A stretch of DNA of 64,000 bases, from contig JACSVZ010000002.1 in the NCBI GenBank assembly GCA_014706295.1, positions 57,187,617-57,251,616 of the forward strand, read 5' to 3'. This DNA is from Lycocorax pyrrhopterus obiensis (Eukaryota; Chordata; Aves; Passeriformes; Paradisaeidae). The position numbers were made by a program, and so were the translations under genes. Within the stretch, counting starts at the first letter, position 1; the number at the start of each line of letters is the position of its first letter. Shown here one piece after another: positions 11,041 through 24,364 of this stretch. Below the pieces are notes generated by a model. The model worked only from the letters and a program-made list of their open reading frames with translations. It was not told where the DNA came from and made no database searches.

Positions 11041-14000
11041 CTCATAAGCTTCATGAATGCATCTGCTCCATGAAATCTCAATTATAACAATACTGCTGGT
11101 GTCAGAAGATTTTCACCAAATATATTCTACCATCTTTTAGCAAGTCTGAGCTCTCATGTAACAAAATAATGAAATTTTATAACTTACTCTTCTTGGTTAA
11201 TTTAATAGTATTTTTAAGCAGCAAGAATATTTTCAATTTAGAGGTTAAGGTTGGGGGTGTTTTTTTGTCTTTTTCTATTTCCCCTTACCCAAGGGAAGAT
11301 TCTGTATAGATTTCAATGGCATGCCTTTTCAGTGCTCGTAGTTTACAGTAATGAGAGCCTCAAGTCTATTCAGTAGAAACCTTTGTAAGTTAAAACAATG
11401 GCAATCTGAATGAACTACTCAGATTTTAATCAAGATGACAGAGCTGTGAGCATAGACTTGTTAGTGAGTTTTGCAGCCAGCAAGTGGCAGCTTCCCACTT
11501 TATTTTGTGGTAGCTCAGGGTATATATACTACTATTTTTAGATTTTAAATCACATTTGAATTTCATAATATTTGTTTTACTTTTGGAAATATTTCCTTTC
11601 TCATTGTTATGTTTGAATCAAATATTTCTGGTCTTTACTGCTTTTGCAAAGTGTTTTGTCCATGTTAATTATACAGATGTCTAGGGAAGCCTATCCTAAC
11701 TTGTGAAATTTGTAGCTTTCCTATAGAATTTTGTACTTACATCTCAAAACAATGAGCTGAATTATTTTTTTGACAATGTTGTGTGGCTGTACTAAAATAA
11801 GAGGAAAAGGAAATAACTGTCAATCAAAGTAAAGTGGTGTTACCAAATGTACTGTTCATTTCTTATGTCTCAACCCAAATATACAGCAGTATTCTTAAAT
11901 ATATTATGGGCAATATGCTTCTGCAGATTATAATTAAAAGAGTTTTCTGGTTTTACTGCCTTTATAAATTTTTTAGAACTCAAATATATGTGTAATTCAC
12001 ATCTAAGAATTTTTATTTTTTTGTCTGTAAAACTCCAAATCTAAAAAGAGTGTCCCAGAGCTAATGGTGTGTCATTTTAGACCTGTCTGATTCCCTAACT
12101 TTTATTTTGGGCATCCCTTATATTTTGTGAAACTTGTTGTAAAATCAAAATTGGAAGAATTTTTTTTCAGAAATGGAGTTGCATTATGACTAGATTCTAA
12201 GATATGCAAGTTTAAGCAGACCTTTATTGTCTTAGCAGTTCTGCTCTCAGACTTCTTATCTTGAAATTCATAAAACTAACTGGAAAAGTATAGATCAGTA
12301 GAAGAATCTGTACCCTTGTCTGTTTTATGAAAGAATTTACATTAAATCTGTATTCAACTGTGTACAAATATTTTGGGACAAAATGAGATAATCTAAATGG
12401 ATGAGTAGCTAATGCATACTTCAGTTAAAATGTTAATGCTGTTTTACAGGTTAATGCAGGGGAAATTTTGAATGTGCATTTCTATTCGATACCATTTATC
12501 TTTTTCATGTAAAAATAAGATCTACAAAACCTTTTAACATTCTCTTAGAGAAAATATTCTTATTACTTCTAATTCTAATAATTTTAAATATGACCCTGCA
12601 CATTTCCCTTTTCAGGATGGGACATTAAAAAAAATTGATTTTAATTAGTGAATTTGAAGACATTTCAAATTATCTCTACGGGATTTTTAAGATTACCTGC
12701 TTATGAGAGTAAGTTTTAATTTACAGTGAATTAGAGTAAATTACACTTACTCTCTTCACCGTTCTCAAAGATCAAACCAATGCTACCTCTAACTAATTTT
12801 GACTTATCTAAAATTTGTTTGTTCAGCCAGAAATGGTTTTTTTGGGTTTTTGTTTGTTTGTTTGTGTTTTGTTTAATGTATTTTTTAAAAAAATTGATCT
12901 TGTTTCTTGGTAATTGCTCAGGGAAAAAGTTATATTAAAAAATCTAAAGGCTTTTGATAGTCTTGGTGACTCTATATGGGTGTAATCAGCACACATGCTA
13001 CATATGTGAGAGAGTTAGAGAGTTACAGGGCATGATACTTCTAGAAAAAAAAAAACCCGAAACATTTCCTTTTCGTGCTATGGCAATAACTGTTCAGTCT
13101 CAGCAGAAACTTCCTTCATTTAACATTTATCATAGCAAGATGCAGTGTACCTTCAGGTAAGAGGAGGGCTTGGATTTTTTTTTTTTTTTTCAGTTGGAGA
13201 ATGTCTCAGTGGACAAATGGTTGTGAGTTTTCTCTGAGCAGATTAATACTTGTGAGGCAGGTCATCCATCAGCAAAACGGTTGTGAATCTTCCTTCTTTA
13301 ACTTCATATTTTTGTAAATGTTTCAGCAAAGGTAACTGATTAAGACTTGGAGCAGCAGTCACTCACTTTGCATATTGAAAGATTGCAGACACATAGGTAC
13401 TAATAACAAGTTTTCAGTAGCTTCAGACAAATATTAAACTTTTGTCCTTTTAAGTAACATGGGTTTTTCCAAATAGCAAAGTACCTTTACTACTTCAGCA
13501 TCTTGAGCTCTAAGAAATATGATTCATACCAAAATGGAACTTTAGCCTATTCTTTCTAGTTAGCAGTCTCATAGGAATGTTTGATAATTGCTATATGAAA
13601 AAAAAATCTGCAACTTGCAAAAATATTCTGTCATGAATATTGTTTTGGCTGAATGAAGGGCAACAGTTGCATTTAAACTGATTACTTCAAATGTTTAGAC
13701 AATTACAAATCCAGTACTTCTATTGAAGATGGAAAAAGAGAAGGAAATAATATTGCTTGGAAATCATACCATAATGTCTAATCTCAATAGGATGCAAATT
13801 TTAGAACAATTATGAAGGAAGCATGGAAAACAAAAGAAAACAAAACTCAGTACAAGTTTAACTATTGCAAATTACTACATATGTGGTGGACAAACTTGCT
13901 TCATTCAAAATTTCTCATCATCTATAGACAAAAATCTGGGGGAAAAAAAAGAATTAAAATTAGACTCTTCTAACATTTTTGTGATTCATCTGGCATTCAG

Positions 14001-14949
14001 CACCACACATAAAACTATCATGGAGGATGAGGAATAATGAAATGTTAACAATGATCGTATGCTGGCAGAGCTTAACAGTGTTAAGTGTCAGATGCTGACT
14101 TGTCTGGTATGAGATTATAAATGGTGAACCTAAAGAAAGAGTTTTGCAAATGTTTTTGTTTCACAGTTTTGTCAATGACCTTGGCATTTAACAATATACA
14201 CATCCTAAGTAAACTAGCTGTCAGTACAAGGAACTAATGTGAATAACTTTGAAGATTGATGTAAAGGAAATGGGTTAAGATAGGATATGATAAAGCTGTT
14301 TTCTTAGAAAATAGCAGTAAGTATATCTGCTGTTGGCTCGATGTCAGAAGGAATTGTGGTAGTACATTCCCCTTGCCCCCCAGGCCACACTATGATCGTT
14401 CAGGACAGGAACAATTAAGAAAAAAATATTTCCCCCCATTTATGAGGTTTAGAAAAAACCTTTGTGGGGCATACACTAAAAGAGAGGTATTTAAGATAAA
14501 GGATACTATTAGCAGAAGAAGAAATAAGCAAACTGATTAGTAATGCATTGAACTAAAAAAATACAAGGAAATTCTAACCTGCTTGTAAAACAATTCAGTT
14601 AACTCCTAATTGGATTGATTATTTTCAAAATGCAGCACAGTAAGATTATTAAGAGAATTCTATAGGGCAATAATTGCAAAAGAATAAGTTTAGACTAAAA
14701 GAATTGGAAAGTATTTTCTAGTATTATGCTCTTGTGTCAAAAAATAAGTGGTATTCTCAGTGTATTATATAATGCATTTTCAGGTTTCAGCATAATTAGG
14801 ATTAGTGATGAAGGAAGATAAATAACTGATAAGAACACACACCTTAAGAAAGTGTTACAGAGTTTTATTTATGCTTTAATTTTTACTGTCGTTTTGCTTA
14901 ACTTATCTGTTTAATTTTTTCTGATTGAACCATAACCCTTTTGATACAA
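11041..14949. other. Unassigned AT-rich DNA
   Basis: About 3.9 kb of AT-rich sequence with small simple runs, such as (GTTT)n around 12848-12865 and a T14 run near 13171. No gene, RNA or recognisable transposon. Short frames are chance-like. Confidence 0.5.
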
Positions 14950-15985
14950 ACAACCTGCAACTGTGCTGTCCCTCAGTAGGGGGCTAGGTATGTGCCCGGT
15001 GGGCAGGAGCAAATAATCAGACAGAGTTGATTCACCTTTGAACCTTCAACACTATTATATGCAAAAGGGGCACATTGTCATTCTGGAGTTTGTTGCCTTG
15101 CTGTGACTGTTCATTTTGATGGCACTAGCATATCCTTGTCGTTCTGGTGTTATCTTGCTATGATTCTCACAGCAGGGTAGTTGAGAGAAGGTTTGCCAGG
15201 TGTGAGAAGTAAAGCACAGTAATTATGTGTATGATTATGATTAGATTTAGTTTTAATACAGTATCTAAATATTGCCAATGCAGTATATGAGTAACAACTT
15301 ATTATCTATTATGATGGATTTTAGTATAACCAAGTTGTGGTCCCTCCTGTTGAATCACAACCTTCAGTGAGACCTCCTTGCTTTTTAAAACTTCTCAGAG
15401 AAGTCTAAGTGCAGCTGAGTCCATTTAGTTTCAGATTTGGTCAACAATTTATGTCTGAAGGGTTATAATACAGACAGGTTCAGCTACAAACCTACAGGTT
15501 TACAGTCTTTGGTGATGCAGAATTCACAACTGCAAAGCAACAAAGCACCTATGAAACTATTGCAGGATTTTATCTCTATGTTTGCTTGAATCTTAGCACT
15601 TTTTGCTCACTTGTTCAAAAGTGAGTATTCCTCATCTTTGGGTGGGATGTACTCTGCAGGAATCCCTTGCAAGCTGCTTACAACCTTGGGATACCAGTTT
15701 GCCCAGCTGGCCCAGTCTCCAGCAACATTTTATGCCCTTTTGTAGGCCCGTGTACACCAAAGTCAATCACAAATGGCTCTGCTCCCCCACCTCTGGATTG
15801 TATTAATTATGGAACATTCAGCCAGTTCTTCCTGTAATATCCACCTGGTGTTCCACAGGACAAACCACACTGCCTATCAGAGACAGAAGAAAGCGAGAAG
15901 GATGTGTGCATGGCAGAGGAGGAGGACATACCTAAGACCTGGCTATAGTTTATTGGTGTCACACTGCTTTGTTTTTATTTGACCA
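14950..15985. other. GC-richer block, possible old LTR-element remnant
   Basis: This kilobase stands out from its AT-rich flanks by higher GC and by retrovirus-like wording: GGGGGCTAGGTATGTGCCCG near 14979, and on the minus strand CACCAATAAACTATAGCC at about 15956-15939 and GGGCATAAAATG near 15738. I could not find TG...CA ends with a target duplication, a primer binding site or any pol motif. A decayed LTR retroelement is possible; single-copy DNA is equally possible. Confidence 0.25.
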
Positions 15986-16689
15986 TTTTTGGGAATTTCG
16001 AGAACAAATGAGTAATATTATTGCCCTATAAACTATCTATATCTGAAGGGTTGTGTCAAAATAACTGGAAGTCATATAAATCATATATTGAGTTACTTTG
16101 GTTCTTGACAAAACGCAATTCCGACAAACTATATTGTTCAAAATATTTGTGCTTTGTAGCGTGCCATCTCAATCACTAGCCATCAAAAATAGAAAAGATA
16201 GCAACGCCAAACTGCTTTGAAATAATTCACTTGGTATCCTATAAGCAGATCCAGAAACAGATGTAAGAAAAAAAGCTAACAGGGAGATTTTAGAAAATTT
16301 CAGAAGGAAAAAATATTTAGTCTGTACTCAGGAATTTTTTTCCTTTTGAATTATATGTCTGAAACCAATGAAACTGCTGTCACTGTAATGACTAATGTAA
16401 TCTATTTACTGGATTAGGTTTATATTTGTTGAAGAAATAGAAGTTCATAGGTTCATTAATTCAGTAAAAGTAATATTCTCTTCAAACTCTTCATGAGTTC
16501 CACCTCACTGAAGGCATAATATTGACTTAACATATAGATATTGCTCCATTTTCTAGAATCATTTTAGAGAAATTTGAGCCATGTCCAGACGACTTTTGAA
16601 GATTTCCAGTGCCAGTGTTCAGTCACCCTCACAGTATATTTTCTGTATATATATTTCTTTTCAGTATATATATTTTTTTCTGATATTCA
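15986..16689. other. Unassigned AT-rich DNA
   Basis: No gene or repeat family recognised. A TATATA-rich patch lies near 16645-16672. Confidence 0.5.
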
Positions 16690-17375
16690 GAGGGAGTCTC
16701 TTGTGTTTCTGTTGGTCCTGTCACTGAACACCATGTAAAAGAATCTGACTCTGTCCTTTTTGCATCCTTTTTGCATCTTGGTAAGATCCCTCTGCGTGTC
16801 CTCTTCTTCAAACTGAACAGTTCAAGTTCTCTCAGCCTTTCCTCATAGGAAAGATGCTCCAATCCCTTAGTCATCTTCACAGCCCTTCACTCAACTCTCT
16901 CCAGAACGTCCATGTCTCTTTTGAACTGGGTAGCTCAGAACTGAACATAGTACTTCAGGGTTGGCATCAGCAGTGTGAACAGAAGAGAAGAACAACCTCC
17001 CTCAAACTGCTGGCAATACTCTGCCTAAAGTGGAGCAAGGTGCCAATTAGCCTTTGCTCCAAAGACACATTGCTGCTTTGTGTTCAGTTTTACGTGAATC
17101 TGGCACATGGGGATATGGTTTAGTGCTGAACAAGGCGGTGCTAGATTAATGGTCGGACTTGATGATTTTAGAGATGTTTTTCCAGCCTTAATGATTCTGT
17201 GATTCTATGTCTACCAGCATCCTCAGGTCCTTTTCCACCAAGAAGCTTTTAGTTGTGTCTTCCCAGGTTGAAGGACTTTGCACTTCAACCTGGTGAACTT
17301 GAAATTCCTGTTAGACCTTTCCTCCAGCCTGTCAAAGTACCTTTAGATAGCATAATGACCCTTTGAGGTATCAAT
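16690..17375 (-). mobile_element. Minus-strand CR1 fragment (ORF2 C-terminus), split by another CR1
   Basis: Read on the minus strand this encodes the CR1 ORF2 tail: GLEHLSYEERLRELELFSLK at about 16866-16807, then a diverged stretch ending in the CR1 block that corresponds to GTTCAGTGACAGGACC near 16719. Upstream on the minus strand (17375-17210) it continues into the region with CTTTGACAGGCTGGAGG and GTGCAAAGTCCTTCAACC, also CR1 ORF2. The two parts are separated by a plus-strand CR1 3' end at 17096-17208. A tandem 11-bp duplication (CTTTTTGCATC twice) lies near 16757-16778. 5'- and 3'-truncated and not open. Confidence 0.9.
17096..17208 (+). mobile_element. CR1 3' end inserted in opposite orientation into another CR1
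   Basis: Starts GAATCTGGCACATGGGGATA and ends TGATTCTGTGATTCTAT, a CR1 3' terminus on the plus strand. Directly left (to 17095) and right (from 17209) lies the interrupted minus-strand CR1: removing the insert brings together sequence that is continuous in CR1. Only about 2 bp (GT) can be shared at the junctions, in line with the minimal target duplication seen for CR1. Confidence 0.88.
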
Positions 17376-18076
17376 ATCATATTGGTATTAATATTAAAAC
17401 ATAAAATAAATATTTATACTGATTTTATATTATTTAAGAATAGCCTTTTCTATTCTAAAATAGTTGTCTCTCAACTCAGTTACAAGTGGACTTTTAAAAA
17501 TTATATCAATAAAGATTTGCAAAATTATTGTAAAGGTTTGAGAGGTCAGTCCATCTTGTTGTTTATAACTTTACAGGCTATTATCAAGATGAAAAACTAA
17601 TTGATCTGTTTATTTGATGTCAGGGGATGATAAATTTAGAAGCAATTCTAATAACAACAGAATAAAACCTTGGGAGGTTTACAGTTTTGAGGGATGTTTT
17701 GTCTTCTTTCTAAGTAGTCTTCTTAAGTGCAGATTTTGACTTGCATCAAATGCATTGACAATACTTTTCCATTCTAGTATGCTGTGAATTAAATAAGTTT
17801 ATTTTTGATGTAGTAACACAAGCTTTCACATATGGGAATAATAAGTATTAGAATTATAAATAAATAAACAGTATTTTCTGAAAGATGCTTGTTTCTACAA
17901 ATCTTTGGAGAGCCCTTCTTTCTCCCCTTTTTTGGCAGCACTTTTAATAATCCAAATACTTAACTATGGAAAGCTTTTTTTTTTCTGCTCAATAATGTGT
18001 GATAAGTGCTAAGAAACAGTGGACAGTGCAGGAAGTGTCTCTTTTTCTCTGGTGCTGCTTTTAGACTGCCTTAAAT

Positions 18077-18114
18077 AGACCCCAAACCCACAAAAAGACC
18101 CCAAACCCACAAAC
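18077..18114. repeat. Tandem duplication of an 18-19-bp unit
   Basis: AGACCCCAAACCCACAAA occurs twice in direct succession, two bases apart. Confidence 0.85.
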
Positions 18115-19316
18115 TGTGTCTGCAAAGGTAGATTTAACCATGATGATTGTTATGGTTGTCATAAAACTTGATACCTGATGTGCTCATTTAAATTCCACTG
18201 GGTATTCCATTGGAGCCTAAATATATTTGGAAGTCTGCCCTCAAGTCTGTGTATATCAGCTCACGTTACGCTGTAAAATTTTTTTAACTTGGAAGAGCCT
18301 AAATATGAAGGTAAATTTAAAAGACTGAATACTGGTCATTGCCTGTTATCTAAATCATAAAGAGTACCAATATTGCTGTAGCATTCTAATCATAATGCAC
18401 AACAGTGTGTATTTAGAGATTGTTTAATGTTTGTGGTTGTCTATACTGTGTTTTTAGAAGTAATCTTTGTACCCAGCAGAGTTTCACATCAGAAGCGCCC
18501 TAACTGTGAACTTTACTAGATCATTGAAAACCTGATTCTGAATGTACAGTTTTAGTATAAGCTTCTTAAACTTATTTGAGAAATGTTTGTTTTAATTTAA
18601 GAATTAACTCCTAATTATTTTAGGGATGCCTGATAAAGGATCTTAAAGCTGGTTTATAAGATTTAATGAATAGAAATTTAATTATCAAAGGTTGCAGGGA
18701 GGTTGGTGAACAATCTATATTGAATTTTTAAGTTGGAGTGGAATTATTGCAAAACTCTTTTTCATTTTCTGCCTTTTATTTGGACTCAAAATTATGACTG
18801 CTCTAGAACATACAAGCACCTGACTTGGAGGGCCTATCACTATTACCTTTGTGGTCCTCTCAATTTTCAGAGTCCTGCTGTTTCCAGACTCTGTATGCAT
18901 TTTTTTTTTTCTTGACAAATAAACCTATTGTTCACTAAATGACTCCATACTGTTGTTCTTTTTGGGTATAATTTTCCTTATAGACTCAGATTGATTCTCA
19001 TCTGTTTGATTTGGTTAATTGACTGAATTACTTCAGAGGTTTTTGTTTGTTTGTTTGTTTTCCTGAAGTAATACATGCTTTTAGACCTTATGTATGAAAA
19101 TAACTGCTCTTACTATTTTTCTGATGGTGGTAGTCTGTTTCTGTCATCTTGAAGGATGATGAGAGAAAGTCACAAGGAAGAGCAGAAACATGTTTCTGAA
19201 TGGCAAATTGTAAAGATGGCATGGAATCAACATAGAGAAACAAGCTAATACCATGGCAGTGTTTCAGTGTTAGAGGATTTGAGTAGTGATAGTGAACACT
19301 ATATCATATTTTATAT

Positions 19317-19338
19317 TACATACATATATATATATAAT
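19317..19338. repeat. Short (TA)n microsatellite
   Basis: TACATACATATATATATATA-type run, about 22 bp. Confidence 0.85.
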
Positions 19339-22300
19339 ATTGCCAACACCTTTGGGGGAAAACCCTTAAAATTTTCAGGAGTGTGTGAACACATATTTAT
19401 ATAAACCAATGTGAGGAACCTCAGCTTTATTCAGTACACAAAATTTTGTTTAGATAACTGCTTCCAGGTTTGGGGACGTTTATAGTGTTTAATTTTCCAA
19501 TGTCATTTGACAGCTATAGTCAGGTGTCATGTCAGAGCTCAAGTTTCTTCTGTTCCTTAGGTGTATTTTGTCTATTCAGAACAGAATTTGTTTTATCTTG
19601 TGCAGGATGATCGCTTCCTACATCTTTCTGTAAGTGCTATAGCCAAACTTCTTTGTTTCTGGGTGATTTCCACTTTGACAATGACATCTAGTTTTGTGTT
19701 CAGTCTTTTCCCTCTTATTCTGTCCAATCTTTCAAGAAGCATTGTTATATATAGCATTTTTCCCAGCACTAAGGAGGCTAGTTTATGTCTGCATTTTTGT
19801 CTCCAATACTATTCTTTTTAATAACCTTCAGTTTATTCAGTTCTCAAAATTCTATCCTGTTTTCAACAGCGGTTCTTTTTTTTCATCCCAGATACCTTTC
19901 ATTTATCAGCTGTGTAATCTGACCCTGTAAATTTTCCTGTGGAAGGCTAAATTATTTGGCCTTTTATCAAACCTCCTTTCAATTAGTTATTCAATCTTTG
20001 GCTCAAGTGTTCTGTCTTTAGAATTAAATTTTCAATATAAATTTTTCTAACCCCCTCTCCTACAGTTACTTGACATTTGGCCAACATTCCGCTTGCAAAA
20101 CTATATATACAATCTCTTTTCTAACATGCTGTCTCTTAATAGATAATAAAGTTATGAATAATTTTCTCCCTCTTTTGCAACTTATTTTTCCTTGTTCTAA
20201 CTCTTTGCTTTTAATTGAAAGGATAAAAATTCATTGTGTGAGTCTTTGTTGGCTAGCGGGATGCATTCTAAAATCAGAAGCAGTGAGACATCATTTACCT
20301 TTGAAGGAAATGATAAATGCATTCCCCTACATCACTAAAAAATTGAGGACTTGGCTAAAAGAGAGGTTTTATCCTCAAGTGGAACATCTGAAAAAAAAAA
20401 GTTATTTGATAGATGTGGACCAGCATTTCTGACTTCATTTTCTTCCTTCCAATTTTTTGCATGGAGTGTAAATTGTAGATTATTCAATGGTATTCTTTAG
20501 AAAAGTCCTTATTTTTCACCAAAAGCTTTTTAAATGATTAGAGCACTTTACAAATCACATACCTATTCACAAATCCCTTTATTTATGGACTATGCAGCTC
20601 AATTGACCTATGATGATGCTGATAAACCCTAATTCCTTATTTCCTCTGATTAAGCTTGGATGATGTAAACATCTGCTGACACATTCAGTGACCTGTCAGA
20701 ATTGGCCTGACTCCCAGAAAGTCCCATAAACCCCTTCCTGTAATAGCTTTGTGTCCTGTGATTTTACTGGAATAGAAATCGTGAAAGGAGTTCAGAAGCA
20801 CTCAGTTCATATGTACAAAATCATAAGGGTTTCCCATATTGACACCACCACTCATTCTTTCAAAGTACAGCTTCATGAATAAAAAGTCAATATTATTTTA
20901 TTTCCAAGTCAAAGGGGGGTATTTTAAGCCCAAGCTCCAAAGTCAGCTTGTACAGAAAAAAATGAAGTGCTTTTTAAAGTTACAGTGTATTGTCTGCGTT
21001 AGTTCTTACCTGTTTTGGCACGATATGCACTTGCAGCTGGTATTTAGAGCCAAATATTGCTAGACATAAAAGCTTTCAGACAGACAGCTGTATCCTGCCT
21101 TTAAAGATGCTGGCTGGGGGATAACCTTATGTACTGTTGTTAGAGTTCTAATGCACTGGCTTTTTTTACTTCATCTTACATTAAAACATAAAGGAATGGC
21201 AGTTAGATGTGATATTTTTGTCATTTCCCACACTTGCAATGTCATTTCTGCCCAGTTTCTTGGTCCAACACATGGCAGAAAAAAGATACAGGATATTGTT
21301 CTTTGGTAGCTATCTTTCATCCCCTCAGTAACTATTGAAACCACTGGCTAACTTCTATCAGTTGAAGAGGAGAATGAGCTCATAGGCACAGCAGCTGTTA
21401 AAGGAGAGATACTCTCCAAATTCCCTTACTGAAAAGCAGATGAGATTGAAATGGGTGATTTTCATCAGGCTTTATGATTCCAAGAAGCACGGTTTGCTCA
21501 TGTGTGTCAACTGGCAATCAGACAAAAAGTATGCTGCCTCTTTGCCCTGTCAAAAAATTGCATGTTTTAGACAAAGGGTAAGGAATATATTAGGCACTGA
21601 CAAGTCTTCTGGTAGCTGAGTTACAGGGAAAAGCAAAGTTCTGCATTTAGGAAGACTATTTTAAGGAAGGTAAAGTTTTAAATAAAAGGAGCTGTAAATT
21701 AAACTAGCTTCATAACTGAAACATAACAATATTTTATTATCAAATATTGGAATGTTTGGGGGTTTGTATTAAAATGAACAGTGTGTCAAGCTGTAACTAC
21801 CTAGCTCTAAGCAGCAGGCCTCTCATTTTTGGATTCTGAAATACTTCAGAAACAGGATGTTTTTTCCTTCATGTAAAATTCCTTTCATGTCTATATTGAC
21901 AATCAAAGGAACTAAAATAATGAAAAGAAATCTTTGAAATTCAAAAGCCTTATCTTGAATATTTGATTGGCTTTGTGGGCAAAGAGATGGACAGACTAAG
22001 GATAGGTGAACAACTTTAGTTTGGCTGAGTGGTTGGCAAAATTTTTTAAACTTCTTTTTATTTTTTTCTGTGATCTCTGGCAGAAAAGGAAACTAAACTA
22101 TATTTCTGTTTAAGACCAGTGAAAAGATCTTTCATTTAGTGTCTGGAAGACAAGGTAGTTCAGAAAGTATCACTATTTTCCAGGACAGAAATTGGATTTT
22201 CATCTATCTTGAGTTATGTGGAAAACAGTACTTGGCAGAATTGACATCTGGGAAATTTGAAATAGAAAGGTTTGTATTTATCTTTGACTGGATTGTCATT

Positions 22301-24233
22301 AATCACTACATTTTCCTGAACAACATCTCTGCAGGTGAATTGTACATCCTGTATCTTTCATGTTCCATTGGAGTCCTTTCATACTGACAAAGTGTGTGTT
22401 TTTGCATAAGGAAAGGGAGAGGGAAGAGTTGAAGGGAAGGGAAGGAAGAGGTTGACGACCTCAAAGAGCTTCTTGAAGCTCACTTCACCATTTGTTTGAT
22501 TTACATTGATACCTACAGGGGAATCAGGCTTTATTAAAAGTCACATTTAGGGATTTCACACTAACGAAGATGTTAGTCACAGCAAGTTGATCACATGTGA
22601 AGAATATTATTAAAGGTGGGATTAAGCCTGATTGAATCATGTTTATAAGAATAAACACTGTGTGTAAAACATTAATTATGCAACAACTAATGATCTCTTG
22701 CCAAGACACTCTTTTCAGAGCATGCCAATATTACTAGATTGTTACCTGTAAGGAAACATATTTGAATGAGCTCAAAAACTGTTATAGATATCAGTCTATT
22801 TATTAGGAATTTATTAATTCTTTTAATAAAGCTATATTTCTCTATTTTCAGTTGGTTTCCCCTGTATGTATGCTAAAAAACTTTACTGGCCTAAGGCTGC
22901 TGTATTTTCTGTAAGAGTCAGTTCATGGGTTCTTATTTTATTTCTTTCTTGTTTTTTGTTTCTTTTTTTTTAAATGGCTGGTGTAAATGGGAAAATATTC
23001 TATATATAATTATATTATTTGATGTTCCAAAATCACCTCTCTAGCCATTGACCGTTACCATATTTCTGTATTGAATTTTGAGAAGGCTTCAGACTTCAAG
23101 GTGAAACACTGCAATTACATACGCTGGTCTTAATGTAGGATTTATGCTGTAACATCTTTTTTGTTGTGACACTGATTAAATTTAAAATATAGCTATTTCA
23201 GAATAACCATAAAGAAAAAAGAATTCATTTACTGCGCTTGATTTCACAACCATAAATCATTATAAAATCTAAACAATTGAATTTCAAGCACCTGTTCAGT
23301 GAATCCCTACACTAAGCCCCAGTAAAAGTATCATGTACATATCAGTATATTCAGCAGAATGCTTTCTTTCAGCTCTACCTAGAATCAAACATCTTTTCTA
23401 CAATGTTGCAATAATTAGTAATTACTGCTTTGTGATAACTAAACTCCATACAGCACTATTATATTTGAATGAGTTAACTGGGGTTTTTCTTCTCATTTAT
23501 CAAGCACTAAAATTAGCACAAAGCTAATATCCTTACTGCGGGTGTTTGAGTTACAACGATAGAAAAGTCTTGCCCTTGTGTACTGTTACTGGTTACTCAC
23601 ACATAGTACTTTGTCATATTAGAGGCTTTCTTTGTTACACAAGTACTTTATTTTTAAAAAATAACAGAATAAAATAATTCATAATCTGAAAGCTAGAACG
23701 TTAAAGTTGGAATGCACTTGAACTGCCCTACTTATTGAAACGTATGAAGGGGCAATAGGAAAGTAATTGCAATCGGAAACAGATAAAATTGAAATGAATG
23801 ATATTCATTAGCTGAAGGTTTTAGATACTTGCTGGACCATGTTATCTCAGAACTAAAGCACCCTTCACTCCTTGAAGTTTCTATCCCTATGATCCCGTTA
23901 AGTTATGGAAGTGTTATCCAGATTTTCAAACAACAAAAGCATATGGACATTGCAATGCTGAGGTTGGTATTAAAAAATTCTAGTATCTTTCTGCTTAAAT
24001 CTATGGTTTATGTACTTATTACATACTGAATGGACAGAGTGATCAGAAACAAATCTCAAAAAACCGTCAACTTTTCAAACCACTTTATTTTAAGTTGGCT
24101 TTTGCTAAAATGAAGATTGTTATTCCTGTATCTTTTTCCTACTTCTGCTTAAAAAACACCCAACATGCTTCTAGGGAGAAATGTAAGAGCAATTTTTACA
24201 TTTAGCAACTATAGGCAAGAACTTAAACTTCTT

Positions 24234-24337
24234 GTGGGTTTTTTGGTGTTTTTGTTTGTTTTGGGTGGTGGTATTTTTTTTTTTTGTTTGGGTTTTTTTG
24301 GGTGTTGTTTTGGGTTTGGACTGTTTTTGTTTGTTTA
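24234..24337. repeat. G/T-rich low-complexity tract
   Basis: About 100 bp made almost only of G and T on the plus strand, with several GGG runs separated by T-rich spacers. Strand-asymmetric composition; loops are long, so any quadruplex would be weak. Confidence 0.8.
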
Positions 24338-24343
24338 CTACTA

Positions 24344-24364
24344 TTCTTATTCTTATTCTTATTT
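24344..24364. repeat. (TTCTTA)n microsatellite
   Basis: Three and a half copies of TTCTTA directly after the G/T-rich tract. Confidence 0.85.

Noticed and set aside
24234..24337. Possible G-quadruplex in the G/T-rich tract
   Set aside because: GGG runs are separated by long T-rich loops. Weak at best.
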